Source: Streptomyces nojiriensis (GTDB lineage: Bacteria > Actinomycetota > Actinomycetes > Streptomycetales > Streptomycetaceae). Taken from it: a stretch of 64,000 bases of DNA. Below, in pieces: positions 1 to 12,097 of the stretch (position 1 is the stretch's first letter; each line of letters begins with the position of its first letter). The stretch lies in assembly GCF_017639205.1 (NCBI RefSeq), contig NZ_CP071139.1, positions 2,806,001 through 2,870,000 on the forward strand. Direction: 5' to 3'. The notes beneath the pieces were generated by a model. It was not told the origin of the DNA, searched no databases, and was given only the letters and a program-made list of their open reading frames with translations. The translations under genes and the position numbers were made by a program.

Positions 1-1092
1 GATCTCGGTGACGCTGCCCTGGCCGAGCGCCCAGCTGTCGACGGTCGCGATGCCCAGCGGGCCGCCCGCGTGGCTCTCCAGCCAGGGCGCCAGCTCGCCG
101 GTGGCCAGGACGGAAGCGTCCAGTTCCACTCCGGCCGCCGGAGCCGGGGCCTCCTCCACGGCAGCGCCCGGGTCCACGGCGAGCAGCCGCTCGCGCAGCG
201 AGGCGTTGCGGATCTCCAGTACGTCCAGCACGCCGAGCATGGCGGTCCGGTCGTAGGGGACGCGGACCAGGTCGGCCGGGGTCTTGGGCAGCTCGACGTC
301 CTTGACCATCTCGGTCAGGACCCGGTTGAGCTTGACGGCCTCCAGGTGGTCCCGGAAGTTCTGCCCGGCCTTGCCCTTGACCTCCTCGGCGCGCTCCACG
401 AGCTCGGCGAACGACCCGAACTGGGTGATCCACTTGGCCGCGGTCTTCTCACCGACGCCCGGGATGCCCGGCAGGTTGTCGGACGGGTCGCCGCGCAGTG
501 CCGCGAAGTCCGGGTACTGCTGCGGGGTGAGGCCGTACTTCTCCTCGACCTTCTCCGGGGTGAACCGGGTGAGCTCGGAGACGCCCTTGGTCGGGTAGAG
601 CACGGTGGTGTGCTCGGAGACGAGCTGGAAGGAGTCCCGGTCGCCGGTGACGATCAGCACGTCGAAGCCGGCCGCCTCGGCCTGCGTCGCCAGCGTCGCG
701 ATCACGTCGTCGGCCTCGAAGCCCTCGACCGCGAACCGCGGCACGTGCATCGTGTCGAGCAGCTCGCCGATCAGCTCGACCTGCCCCTTGAACTCGTCGG
801 GGGTCTTGGAGCGGTTCGCCTTGTACTCGGGGAACTCCGTCGAACGCCACGTCTTGCGGGAGACGTCGAACGCCACCGCGAAGTGCGTAGGGGCCTCGTC
901 GCGCAGCGTGTTCGCCAGCATCGACGCGAATCCGTAGATGGCGTTGGTCGGCTGCCCCGTCGCGGTCGTGAAATTCTCCGCGGGCAGCGCGAAGAACGCC
1001 CGGTACGCCAGGGAGTGCCCGTCCATGAGCATCAGGCGGGGGCGGTCCCCTGCGGTCGTCTGGTCCGTCTTCTTCGATGCTGAATCTGCCAC
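1..1092 (-). CDS. polA: DNA polymerase I, N-terminal part (runs off window start)
   Basis: Cytoplasmic DNA repair and Okazaki-fragment polymerase; only the first 364 codons lie in the window. The visible part is the 5'-3' (FEN-like) nuclease domain: DGHSLAYRAFF at residues 24-34, FDVSRKTWRS at 75-84, EADDVIATL at 126-134, GDRDSFQLV at 150-158 and the helix-hairpin-helix GDPSDNLPGIPGVGEKTAAK at 201-220. From about residue 300 a linker leads into the (usually degenerate) 3'-5' exonuclease region. GTG at 1092 is the start because the conserved domain begins about 20 residues later. The gene is divergent from the oxidoreductase at 1292; the 199-bp gap presumably holds both promoters. Sure of the family; the polymerase domain itself is not visible here. 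Confidence 0.95.
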   Translation of the reverse strand, partial: MADSASKKTDQTTAGDRPRLMLMDGHSLAYRAFFALPAENFTTATGQPTNAIYGFASMLANTLRDEAPTHFAVAFDVSRKTWRSTEFPEYKANRSKTPDEFKGQVELIGELLDTMHVPRFAVEGFEADDVIATLATQAEAAGFDVLIVTGDRDSFQLVSEHTTVLYPTKGVSELTRFTPEKVEEKYGLTPQQYPDFAALRGDPSDNLPGIPGVGEKTAAKWITQFGSFAELVERAEEVKGKAGQNFRDHLEAVKLNRVLTEMVKDVELPKTPADLVRVPYDRTAMLGVLDVLEIRNASLRERLLAVDPGAAVEEAPAPAAGVELDASVLATGELAPWLESHAGGPLGIATVDSWALGQGSVTEI

Positions 1093-1291
1093 GCACCGAT
1101 CCTAGGCGCCCCCACCGACAATTCCGGCCCGCCGCCTCCCCCGGCGCATCCTCCCCACCGGACGCCCCCGGCGCACGCGGCCGGGGCGCGGTGAGCACCG
1201 GACCGCCCTCCCCGGATTCCGTGGTCCGTGCAAGGATCGACGGACGCGGCCACACGTGCTGCATACGGACAAACGCTCGAAGGGGAGCGCG

Positions 1292-3586
<2,295 letters not shown>

Positions 3587-3609
3587 TAGAACGACCTCAG
3601 GACAAGATG

Positions 3610-3625
3610 GTTAACGATCGTTGAC
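3610..3625. promoter_or_regulatory. Palindrome upstream of thioesterase gene
   Basis: A perfect 10-bp palindrome AACGATCGTT, extended to GTTAACGATCGTTGAC with one mismatch pair, sits 15 bases before the thioesterase start and overlaps the probable leader. It could be an operator of a TetR-type regulator, but no regulator gene is adjacent. Seen directly; function is a guess. Confidence 0.35.
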
Positions 3626-3640
3626 GAACGGAGCCTGACC

Positions 3641-4114
3641 ATGGGCGAGCAGCACGCAGTGAAGTTCCCGCAGGAGGTGCTCGACGAGTACACGGCCCTG
3701 GGCATCGACCTGCCCTCGCTGTTCTCGGCGGGACACCTGGGCGAGCGGATGGACATCCGCATCCTGGAGGCCTCGGCCGACCGCGTCGTCGGCACCATGC
3801 CCGTCGAGGGCAACACCCAGCCGTACGGGCTGCTGCACGGCGGGGCCTCGGCCGTGCTGGCGGAGACCCTCGGCTCGGTCGGTGCCATGATGCACGGCGG
3901 CATCACCAAGATCGCCGTCGGTGTGGACCTGAACTGCACCCACCACCGGGGCGCCCGCTCCGGCATCGTCACCGGCGTCGCCACCCCGGTGCACCGCGGC
4001 CGCTCGACCGCCACCTTCGAGATCGTCATCACCGACGAGCAGGACAAGCGGATCTGCACCGCCCGCCTGACCTGTCTGCTGCGTGACGCCGACCAGGTCG
4101 CCGCGGGCGCCTGA
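3641..4114 (+). CDS. Hotdog-fold thioesterase (PaaI type)
   Basis: A 157-residue single hotdog domain. The family hydrolyses acyl-CoA or aryl-CoA thioesters in the cytoplasm. The signature GLLHGGASAVLAETLGS spans residues 63-79, with the HGG turn at 66-68 and the likely catalytic acidic residue E75, followed by the long central helix and a VDLNCTHHRGA strand around 102-112 that is typical of PaaI/YdiI enzymes. Length is normal for the family. ATG at 3641 has CGGAG upstream. It follows the oxidoreductase after 54 bases in the same direction. The substrate cannot be told from sequence; a general CoA-salvage role is the safe reading. Confidence 0.88.
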   Translation: MGEQHAVKFPQEVLDEYTALGIDLPSLFSAGHLGERMDIRILEASADRVVGTMPVEGNTQPYGLLHGGASAVLAETLGSVGAMMHGGITKIAVGVDLNCTHHRGARSGIVTGVATPVHRGRSTATFEIVITDEQDKRICTARLTCLLRDADQVAAGA

Positions 4115-4344
4115 CACCGGGCCGCCGGGCCGCCGGCCCGGCCCGCCGGCCACACGGCTCCACGGCACCACAGCGCCGCCCTGCACCACCCGACAGGCCC
4201 GGACCCCGCCCCTGCGGCGGCGGATCCGGGCCTGCGTGCGTTCCCGGACGGCACCGCACCCGCCAACCGCCCGGAATCCGCCAGTCCGCACGCTTGGCGG
4301 TGACATCTGTTGTGTCACCAATGGTCACCGCCTACCGTCCCCCC

Positions 4345-4743
4345 ATGGGGACCATGCCACGCACGGCCCGGTACGCCGCCCACATCCTCCTCGCGGCGCT
4401 CGCCCTGACCGGATGCTCATCCTCCGCGCCACCCCCCGCGGCGGCTTCCGCGAGCCCTTCCACCACTCCCCCCTCGCCCGTACAGGTGTGCACGAGCCTC
4501 GTGTCCTACTGGGCGAAGGAGACCCTCATGGGCACGAAATGGTCCGGCCTCGACTGGGAGCAGAAGGGCCTGTCCAACGACCAGTACGCGATCCACGAGG
4601 ACGCCGTGGCCGCAGGGCGCGCCGAGGAGCGAACTACCGGGCGGGACAAGGCACTTGAGCTGATCGACCGGTTCGTGGCGCAGCGCTGCGCCGACGAGGG
4701 CGGCGCGATGCGCAGTTCGGAGAACTGGCGCCCGTCGACGTGA
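4345..4743 (+). CDS. Small secreted lipoprotein, unknown function
   Basis: About 132 residues. It starts with a short basic head, a hydrophobic stretch (AAHILLAALALTG) and a lipobox LTGC, so it should be lipid-anchored on the outer face of the membrane. A Ser/Pro/Ala-rich linker follows, then a globular part with two cysteines (one near the linker in QVCTSLVSYW, one in AQRCADEG) that may pair. ATG at 4345 and ATG at 4354 are both possible; neither has a clear ribosome site, and an upstream in-frame start would only lengthen the head. I do not recognise the domain. It stands alone between the thioesterase and the long liv leader. Confidence 0.7.
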   Translation: MGTMPRTARYAAHILLAALALTGCSSSAPPPAAASASPSTTPPSPVQVCTSLVSYWAKETLMGTKWSGLDWEQKGLSNDQYAIHEDAVAAGRAEERTTGRDKALELIDRFVAQRCADEGGAMRSSENWRPST

Positions 4744-5285
4744 CCGAGGTCACCGCATTTCCGAGCACGCTGTCCGGCTTCCGGGCACATGCCCCGGCAG
4801 GAACGAACCGCAGGTGAAGGGCCGTGCCGCCACCCGAACAAGATCCATTCGGATTCGAAAGTGCCCTCTTGACCGTCACCCTCCGTAATGCACGCAAGGG
4901 TCGGAATCCGCCTTTTCCCTTAAGAAAGACCACTCGGAGGATTCCTTTGGACACGCGCAGCCACATTCGGCCGAAAATGATCTAAGACAGGTGCATGAAG
5001 GCCTCAAGCCCCTTAGGAGAACTGGTAATTCTCAGGATGCGGACACCCCCCAAGGTAAGAAAACGTCCGATTTGTCCACACTCCCGCTACACATTCTTGG
5101 CCTTGGCATAACAAGAGCGTCACATCCTCCTTTCCCTGCTCCCCGTGCTCGCCACCTCGGGCCTAGAGTCACGGCCAGTCACCGCGCCGCAGGGCGCAAT
5201 CAGCACGGCCGTGGACCTCCCAGTGCGGCCCGGCGACCTAACGGCACCTCTCCACGAGAGAGCCGCGCCAGGGAAAGGAAGAATC
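4744..5285. other. Gene-free 542-bp region upstream of livK
   Basis: No convincing gene. The stretch from about 4840 to 5130 is clearly more AT-rich than its surroundings, as expected for the promoter and leader of a strongly expressed binding-protein gene. A short inverted repeat GAGAA-N7-TTCTC lies near 5018-5034. Frames that stay open here lack coding composition and merge into shadows of livK. I cannot place a -10/-35 pair with confidence. Confidence 0.5.
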
Positions 5286-6521
5286 GTGCGACACCGTTCT
5301 TTGCTCGTCCTCACCACCGTGATCACCACGGGAGCACTGACCCTCACCGCTTGCGGATCGCGCGACGGCGGAGACTCCAAGGACAACGGCGGCGGCAAGA
5401 AGACCACCGTCATCATCGGTGTGGACGCCCCGCTCACGGGCTCGCTCTCCGCGCTCGGCCAGGGCATCAAGAACTCCGTCGACCTCGCGGCCAAGACGGC
5501 CAACAAGAACAACGAGGTCCCGGGCATCGAGTTCAAGGTCGAGGCCCTCGACGACCAGGCGGTCCCCGCCTCCGGTCAGGCCAACGCCACCAAGCTCGTC
5601 GGCAACAAGGACGTCCTCGGCGTCGTCGGCCCGCTGAACTCCGGCGTCGCCCAGCAGATGCAGGGCGTCTTCGCCTCCGCCAACCTGGCGCAGGTCTCCC
5701 CCGCCAACACCAACCCCGCGCTCAGCCAGGGCGACAACTGGGGCAAGGGCGAGTTCAAGCGCGGCTTCAAGACCTACTTCCGCACCGCCGCCACCGACGT
5801 GGTCCAGGGCAAGTTCGCCGCCCAGTACCTCTTCAAGGACGCCGGCAAGAAGAAGGTCTTCATCGTCGACGACAAGCAGACCTACGGCGCCGGCCTCGCC
5901 GCGATCTTCGCCGAGGAGTTCAAGAAGCTCGGCGGCGAGGTCGTCGGCACCGACCACGTCACCGTGAAGGAGACCGACTTCTCCTCCACCGCCGACAAGG
6001 TCAAGTCCTCCGGCGCCGACTCCGTCTACTTCGGCGGCCAGTACCCCGAGGGCGGCCTGCTCGCCGACCAGATCAAGAAGACCGGCGCCAACGTCCCCCT
6101 CATGGGCGGCGACGGCATCCAGGACCCGGCCTTCATCAGCGCCTCCGGTGAGGCCAACGAGGGCGACCTCGCCACCTCCATCGGCTACCCGGTCGAGAAG
6201 CTGGACACCGCCAAGAAGTTCATCGAGGACTACAAGACCGAGGGTTACAAGGACCCGTACGCCGCCTACGGTGGCTACTCCTACGACGCCGGCTGGGCCG
6301 TCATCCAGGCCGTCAAGGCCGCCGTCGCCGCCAACAGCGGCAAGCTGCCCACCGACGCCCGCGCCAAGGTCGTCGAGGCGCTCGGCAAGGTCTCCTTCGA
6401 AGGCGTGACCGGCAAGGTCGCCTTCGACGAGTACGGCGACACCACCAACAAGCAGCTCACCGTCTACAAGGTCGAGGGCGGCAAGTGGGTCGACGTCAAG
6501 AGCGACACCTTCAACCAGTAA
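5286..6521 (+). CDS. livK: Branched-chain amino-acid ABC transporter, substrate-binding lipoprotein
   Basis: Extracellular periplasmic-type binding protein (411 residues, Peripla_BP_6 fold) that captures branched-chain amino acids or related amides for the LivHMGF importer downstream. The N-terminus has a basic start, a hydrophobic core and a lipobox ending LTAC (Cys23), then a Gly/Asp/Lys linker. The first conserved strand is TTVIIGVDAPLTGSLSALGQ, followed by VVGPLNSGVAQQMQ, the hinge and the YAAYGGYSYDAG region near the C-terminus. GTG at 5286 has AAAGGAAG upstream. First gene of the operon; a hairpin after it probably lets it be made in excess over the membrane parts. Ligand is inferred from operon content. 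Confidence 0.93.
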   Translation: MRHRSLLVLTTVITTGALTLTACGSRDGGDSKDNGGGKKTTVIIGVDAPLTGSLSALGQGIKNSVDLAAKTANKNNEVPGIEFKVEALDDQAVPASGQANATKLVGNKDVLGVVGPLNSGVAQQMQGVFASANLAQVSPANTNPALSQGDNWGKGEFKRGFKTYFRTAATDVVQGKFAAQYLFKDAGKKKVFIVDDKQTYGAGLAAIFAEEFKKLGGEVVGTDHVTVKETDFSSTADKVKSSGADSVYFGGQYPEGGLLADQIKKTGANVPLMGGDGIQDPAFISASGEANEGDLATSIGYPVEKLDTAKKFIEDYKTEGYKDPYAAYGGYSYDAGWAVIQAVKAAVAANSGKLPTDARAKVVEALGKVSFEGVTGKVAFDEYGDTTNKQLTVYKVEGGKWVDVKSDTFNQ

Positions 6522-6562
6522 GCCCGTAATCCCCAGCAACACCCGTACCACCTGAACCAACG

Positions 6563-6595
6563 CCGCGCGAGGGCGCAAACAGCGCCCTCGCGCGG
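6563..6595 (+). terminator. Hairpin between livK and livH
   Basis: Perfect 14-bp stem (CCGCGCGAGGGCGC, loop AAACA, then its complement). It lies 41 bases after livK stops and 34 before livH starts. No U-tract follows. It most likely stops part of the transcripts or protects the livK mRNA 3' end, raising binding-protein output relative to the permease. Confidence 0.7.
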
Positions 6596-6629
6596 AGTCT
6601 TATCCGACACGCTCATCGGAGGCCCTGCG

Positions 6630-7562
6630 GTGCACGAACTGCCGCAACAGCTGGCCAACGGCCTGGCCCTCGGTGCTCTCTATGGTCTCATCGCCATCGG
6701 GTACACCATGGTCTACGGCATCGTCCAGCTCATCAACTTCGCCCACGGCGAGATCTTCATGATCGGCGGCTTCGGCGCACTCAGCGCCTACGCCATCCTC
6801 CCGACCGGCACCTCCCTGCTGATCGCGATACCCGTCATGATCGTCGGAGGTGCCGCCACCTCCGTCGCCGTGGCCTGCGCAGCCGAACGCTTCGCCTACC
6901 GCCCACTGCGCAGCGCCCCCAGGCTCGCACCCCTCATCACCGCAATCGGCCTCTCGATCGCGCTCCAGCAGCTCGTCTGGCAGTTCTACCCGGACGCCAA
7001 GAAGGCCGTCAGCTTCCCTGAGTTCAAGGGCGCCGCCTTCAAGATCACGGACAGCCTCGCCATCCAGCGCGCGGACCTCTTCGTCCTCATCCTCGCCCCG
7101 CTCTGCATGCTCGCCCTCGGCATCTTCGTCCAGAAGAGCCGCAGCGGCCGCGCCATGCAGGCCACCGCGCAGGACCCGGACACCGCGAAGCTGATGGGCA
7201 TCAACACCGACCGCATCATCGTCATGGCCTTCGCCATCGGTGCCGCGTTCGCCGCCGTCGCAGCCGTCGCCTACGGCCTCGACAAGGGCCAGATCAACTT
7301 CGAGATGGGCTTCATCCTCGGCCTCAAGGCCTTCACCGCAGCCGTCCTCGGCGGCATCGGCAACATCTACGGAGCCATGGTCGGCGGCGTCGTCCTCGGA
7401 CTCGCCGAAGCCCTCTCGATCGCCTACATCGAAGACATCCCCGGCATGTCGCAGCTCGGCGGTGGCGCCTGGTCCAACGTCTGGGCCTTCGTACTCCTCA
7501 TCGTCGTCCTCCTCGTGCGGCCACAAGGCCTGCTCGGTGAGCGCGTCGCGGATCGGGCGTGA
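6630..7562 (+). CDS. livH: Branched-chain amino-acid ABC transporter permease
   Basis: Integral membrane permease, 310 residues, with about eight hydrophobic segments. It begins with the family-typical QQLANGLALGALYGLIAIGY and contains the INFAHGEIFMIGGF motif at about 31-44 and the cytoplasmic ABC-contact loop near GINTDRIIVMAFAIG. It pairs with LivM to form the import channel. GTG at 6630 is chosen because CGGAGG sits seven bases upstream. Its stop overlaps the next start by four bases (GTGA), so LivM translation is coupled to it. Confidence 0.93.
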   Translation: MHELPQQLANGLALGALYGLIAIGYTMVYGIVQLINFAHGEIFMIGGFGALSAYAILPTGTSLLIAIPVMIVGGAATSVAVACAAERFAYRPLRSAPRLAPLITAIGLSIALQQLVWQFYPDAKKAVSFPEFKGAAFKITDSLAIQRADLFVLILAPLCMLALGIFVQKSRSGRAMQATAQDPDTAKLMGINTDRIIVMAFAIGAAFAAVAAVAYGLDKGQINFEMGFILGLKAFTAAVLGGIGNIYGAMVGGVVLGLAEALSIAYIEDIPGMSQLGGGAWSNVWAFVLLIVVLLVRPQGLLGERVADRA

Positions 7563-9288
7563 GAACCATGACCACCAACACCACCCCGCAGACCGCCGAC
7601 ACGGTGAAGCAGGGCCCCGCGCCCACCACCCTCCTCTACGCGGTCATCGCCGGCAGCCTCCTCACCATCGTCAGCGCCTTCCTCGCGTGGACCTGGACCT
7701 CCGAATTCCCCGGAGACCTGACCTACTACGGCAGCCCCGCCGACATCCAGTACGTCACCCTCGCCGGAGCAGCCCTCACCCTCGCCTTCGCGCTCTCCGC
7801 GCTCGGCGTCAAGGGCTTCCGCTGGCTCGCCCCCGCCGGCACCCGCAAGGCCCTCTTCTTCCTCACCCTCGGCAACCTCGCCGCCACCTGGTTCACGGTC
7901 ATCGCCATCACCGTCGTCCTCGGCGGAGTCGTCAACCTGGAACCCGGCTCCTACGTCGCCCTCCTCGGCACGTTCATCCCGGTCCTCGCCGTGAACAAGC
8001 TCGCCGACGACACCCGCAAGGCGGCCCCCGCCAAGCAGCTGCCCTCCTGGGCCGAGATCCTCATCATCACCGGCGTCTTCGCCATCGGCCTCTTCGTCAT
8101 CACCTTCGGCATCGACACCGATGACAAGGAACCGCAGCTCTTCGTCGCCTACCTGATCACCGTCGGCCTCGCCGCCTTCGCGCTGAACAAGTCCGGCCTC
8201 TTCGCCCGCCTCGGCGGCCTCACCGCCAAGTACCGCCAGGTCACCCTGATCGGCACCGCGGCCGCCGCCATCGCCTTCCCCTTCATCCAGCAGAGCGGCG
8301 ACACCTACACGCTCATCGCGGTCAACATCCTGATCTTCGCGACCGTCGCCCTCGGCCTCAACGTCGTCGTCGGCCTCGCCGGCCTCCTCGACCTCGGCTA
8401 CGTCGCCTTCCTCGGCGTCGGCGCCTACGCCGCAGCCCTGGTCTCCGGAAGCACCGCATCCGCCTTCGGCATCCACCTGCCCTTCTGGGCAGCGGTCATC
8501 GTCGGCGCCCTCGCCTCGCTCATCTTCGGCGTGGTCATCGGAGCCCCGACCCTGCGCCTGCGCGGCGACTACCTCGCCATCGTCACCCTCGGCTTCGGAG
8601 AAATCTTCCGCATCGCCATGGGCAACCTCGACGGCACCTCCGGCCCCGACATCACCAACGGCCCCAACGGCATCCCCAACATCCCCCACCTCGAACTCTT
8701 CGGGTGGAACTTCGGGGAATCCCACGTGGTCGGCGGCATCACCCTCGGCGCCTACGCCAACTACTACTTCCTGATGCTGCTCGTCATGGCCCTGGTCGTC
8801 GTGGTCTTCGCCCGCGCCGGCAGCAGCCGCATCGGCCGCGCCTGGGTCGCCATCCGCGAGGACGAGACCGCCGCCGAAGCCATGGGCATCAACGGCTTCA
8901 AGGTCAAGCTCATCGCCTTCGCCCTCGGCGCCACCCTCGCCGGCCTCGCCGGCACCGTCCAGGCACACGTCAACAGCACGGTCGTCCCCGAGAACTACGT
9001 CTTCGCCGGGCCCGTCCCGCCGAACTCCGCGTTCCTCCTCGCCGCCGTCATCCTCGGCGGCATGGGCACCATCCGCGGCCCCATCCTCGGCGCCGCACTG
9101 CTCTTCCTGATCCCCGCGAAGCTGGCCTTCCTCCAGGACTACCAGCTCCTCGCGTTCGGCATCGCCCTCATCCTGCTCATGCGCTTCCGCCCCGAAGGCC
9201 TCATCGCCAACAAGCGCGCGCAGCTCGAGTTCCACGACGACACCGCTGACCAGGCCCCCACGGACCTGGCCACCGCCAAGGCGGGGGC

Positions 9289-9292
<4 letters not shown>
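7559..9292 (+). CDS. livM: Branched-chain amino-acid ABC transporter permease, long form
   Basis: Second permease, 577 residues from GTG 7559, or 574 from ATG 7568. The C-terminal 330 residues are the conserved LivM core (LNVVVGLAGLLDLGYVAF near 270, LRLRGDYLAIVTLGFGEI, and the ATPase-contact loop AMGINGFKVKLIAFALGAT). The N-terminal 250 residues add several extra membrane segments compared with short LivM proteins; long forms are common in actinobacteria. The GTG start overlaps the livH stop by four bases; the ATG nine bases on is also possible. Forms the channel with LivH. Confidence 0.9.
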
Positions 9293-10376
<1,084 letters not shown>

Positions 10377-10380
<4 letters not shown>

Positions 10381-11093
10381 CCGCACTGCTCAAGGTCGAA
10401 GACCTCAAGGTCGCCTACGGCAAGATCGAAGCCGTCAAGGGAATCTCCTTCGAAGTCAACGAAGGCGAAATCGTCTGCCTCGTCGGCACCAACGGCGCCG
10501 GCAAGACGACCACCCTGCGCACCCTCTCCGGCCTCATCAAGCCCAAGAGCGGCAGCATCACCTTCGACGGCCAGCCCCTCGCCGCCGTCCCCGCCCACAA
10601 GATCGTCTCCCTGGGCCTCGCCCACTCCCCCGAGGGACGCCACATCTTCCCCCGGCTGACGATCGCCGAAAACCTCCAGCTCGGCGCCTTCCTGCGCACC
10701 GACAAGGAGGGCATCGAGAAGGACGTCCAGCGCGCCTACGAGATGTTCCCCATCCTGGGCGAGCGTCGCAAGCAGGCCGCCGGCACCCTCTCGGGCGGCG
10801 AGCAGCAGATGCTCGCCATGGGCCGCGCGCTCATGTCCCGCCCCAAGCTCCTGATGCTGGACGAGCCCTCCATGGGCCTGTCCCCGCTGATGATGCAGAA
10901 GATCATGGCGACCATCAAGGAACTCAAGGCCACGGGCATGACCATCCTGCTCGTCGAGCAGAACGCCCAGGCTGCGCTCTCGCTCTCCGACACCGCGCAC
11001 GTGATGGAGATCGGCAAGATCGTTCTCTCCGGCACCGGCCGCGACCTCCTCCACAACGAGGACGTCCGCAAGGCCTACCTCGGCGAGGACTGA
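10377..11093 (+). CDS. livF: Branched-chain amino-acid ABC transporter ATPase
   Basis: Second cytoplasmic ATPase of the importer, 238 residues, a normal length. Walker A GTNGAGKTT at 37-45, Q-loop near LAHSPEGRHIFP, ABC signature LSGGEQQ at 138-144 and Walker B LLMLDEPSMGLSP starting at 158 are intact. It pairs with LivG to drive LivHM. Starts at GTG 10377 with a four-base overlap with livG. It ends the operon and is followed after 8 bases by a strong terminator. Confidence 0.94.
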
Positions 11094-11101
11094 CACAACG
11101 T

Positions 11102-11139
11102 GTGAGGCCCGCCTCCCCTCGGGGGGAGGCGGGCCTCAC
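11102..11139. terminator. Strong bidirectional terminator after livF
   Basis: Perfect 17-bp inverted repeat (GTGAGGCCCGCCTCCCC, loop TCGG, then its complement). It lies between the convergent livF and response-regulator genes, so it can serve both. No T-run is needed in this GC class of terminators. Confidence 0.92.
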
Positions 11140-11158
11140 GCATGTCCGGGGGCGGCCG

Positions 11159-11812
11159 CTACTTGCCGCTCTCCTTCTTCTTCGCCTCAGCGTCCTCGAT
11201 GACCACCTCGGCGACCTGCTGCATGGACATCCGACGGTCCATGGACGACTTCTGGATCCACCGGAAGGCGGCGGGCTCGGTCAGCCCGTACTGGGTCTGC
11301 AGGATGCTCTTCGCCCGGTCCACCAGCTTGCGGGTCTCCAGCCGCTGCGAGAGGTCCGCGACCTCCTGCTCCAGCGCGCGCAGCTCCGCGAAGCGGGAGA
11401 CGGCCATCTCGATGGCGGGCACCACGTCGCTCTTGCTGAACGGCTTCACGAGGTACGCCATGGCACCGGCGTCCCGGGCCCGCTCGACGAGGTCGCGCTG
11501 CGAGAACGCGGTGAGCATCAGGACGGGCGCGATGGACTCCTCCGCGATCTTCTCGGCCGCGGAGATCCCGTCCAGGACGGGCATCTTCACGTCGAGGATC
11601 ACCAGGTCGGGACGGTGCTCGCGCGCGAGCTCGACGGCCGTCTGCCCGTCGCCGGCCTCGCCGACGACGGAGTAGCCCTCTTCTTCGAGCATCTCCTTGA
11701 GATCGAGACGGATGAGCGCCTCGTCCTCGGCGATGACGACCCGGGTCGTCAGCGGCGGAACGTGCGACTGGTCGGCGTCGGGCGTGGGCGTCGACTCGTG
11801 CTCGGCGGTCAC
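11159..11812 (-). CDS. ANTAR-domain response regulator (PdtaR type)
   Basis: 217 residues. An N-terminal receiver domain has the acidic pocket at D30, the phosphorylation site D74 (VILDVKMP), T101 and K123 (LVKPFS). The C-terminal 60 residues form an ANTAR RNA-binding domain (DRAKSILQTQYGLTEPAAFR, then the SMQQVAEVVI helix). Members are phosphorylated by a sensor kinase and bind paired hexanucleotide-loop RNA hairpins to prevent termination. GTG at 11812 is preceded by GAGGAG at good spacing; a longer reading lacks this. No kinase gene is adjacent. PdtaR is the best-studied relative in mycobacteria; target RNAs here are unknown. Confidence 0.92.
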   Translation of the reverse strand: MTAEHESTPTPDADQSHVPPLTTRVVIAEDEALIRLDLKEMLEEEGYSVVGEAGDGQTAVELAREHRPDLVILDVKMPVLDGISAAEKIAEESIAPVLMLTAFSQRDLVERARDAGAMAYLVKPFSKSDVVPAIEMAVSRFAELRALEQEVADLSQRLETRKLVDRAKSILQTQYGLTEPAAFRWIQKSSMDRRMSMQQVAEVVIEDAEAKKKESGK

Positions 11813-11870
11813 GGATGCTCCTCGGTGCAAGGCGGTTAAGCTCCCACGAGCCTACCTAGCTCCTGTATGT

Positions 11871-11898
11871 TTGTGACACGGAGGGTCTTAGGTATCCT
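11871..11898 (+). promoter_or_regulatory. Likely promoter of the tRNA-like gene
   Basis: TTGTGA at 11871-11876 and TATCCT at 11893-11898 with 16 bases between, ending 13 bases before the tRNA 5' end. This fits a housekeeping-sigma promoter placed as usual for Streptomyces tRNA genes. Confidence 0.55.
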
Positions 11899-11911
11899 TC
11901 GTTTCGAAGGG

Positions 11912-11984
11912 GCCCCGGTAGCCCAGCGGTAGAGGCGATGGATTCAAAACCCATTCAGCGTCGGTTCGAATCCGACCCGGGGTA
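11912..11984 (+). tRNA. tRNA-Leu(CAA)-like, short variable loop
   Basis: Cloverleaf of 73 nt: acceptor GCCCCGG pairs with CCGGGGT, a 3-bp D stem GCC/GGC, a T arm GTCGG-TTCGAAT-CCGAC, discriminator A, no encoded CCA. The anticodon loop reads TTCAAAA, giving CAA (reads the UUG leucine codon). Two odd points: the top pair of the anticodon stem is A-C, so the loop could also be drawn as nine bases, and the variable loop has only five bases although bacterial leucine tRNAs normally have a long variable arm. I am sure it is a tRNA fold; the amino-acid identity is doubtful. Confidence 0.7.
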
Positions 11985-12097
11985 CTTCTCCTTCAATTTC
12001 AAGGTCGCCAAGCAAAATATTGCGATCTTCACTCGTCACGGTGAACGAAACTTCGAATTGCGACCAACCGGGCGAATAACAGCGAAGCTCCTGCCTC

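Noticed and set aside
4991..6151. 386-codon frame overlapping the livK start
   Set aside because: Arg/Pro/His-rich shadow of livK in the wrong frame; livK has lipobox, ribosome site and full fold.
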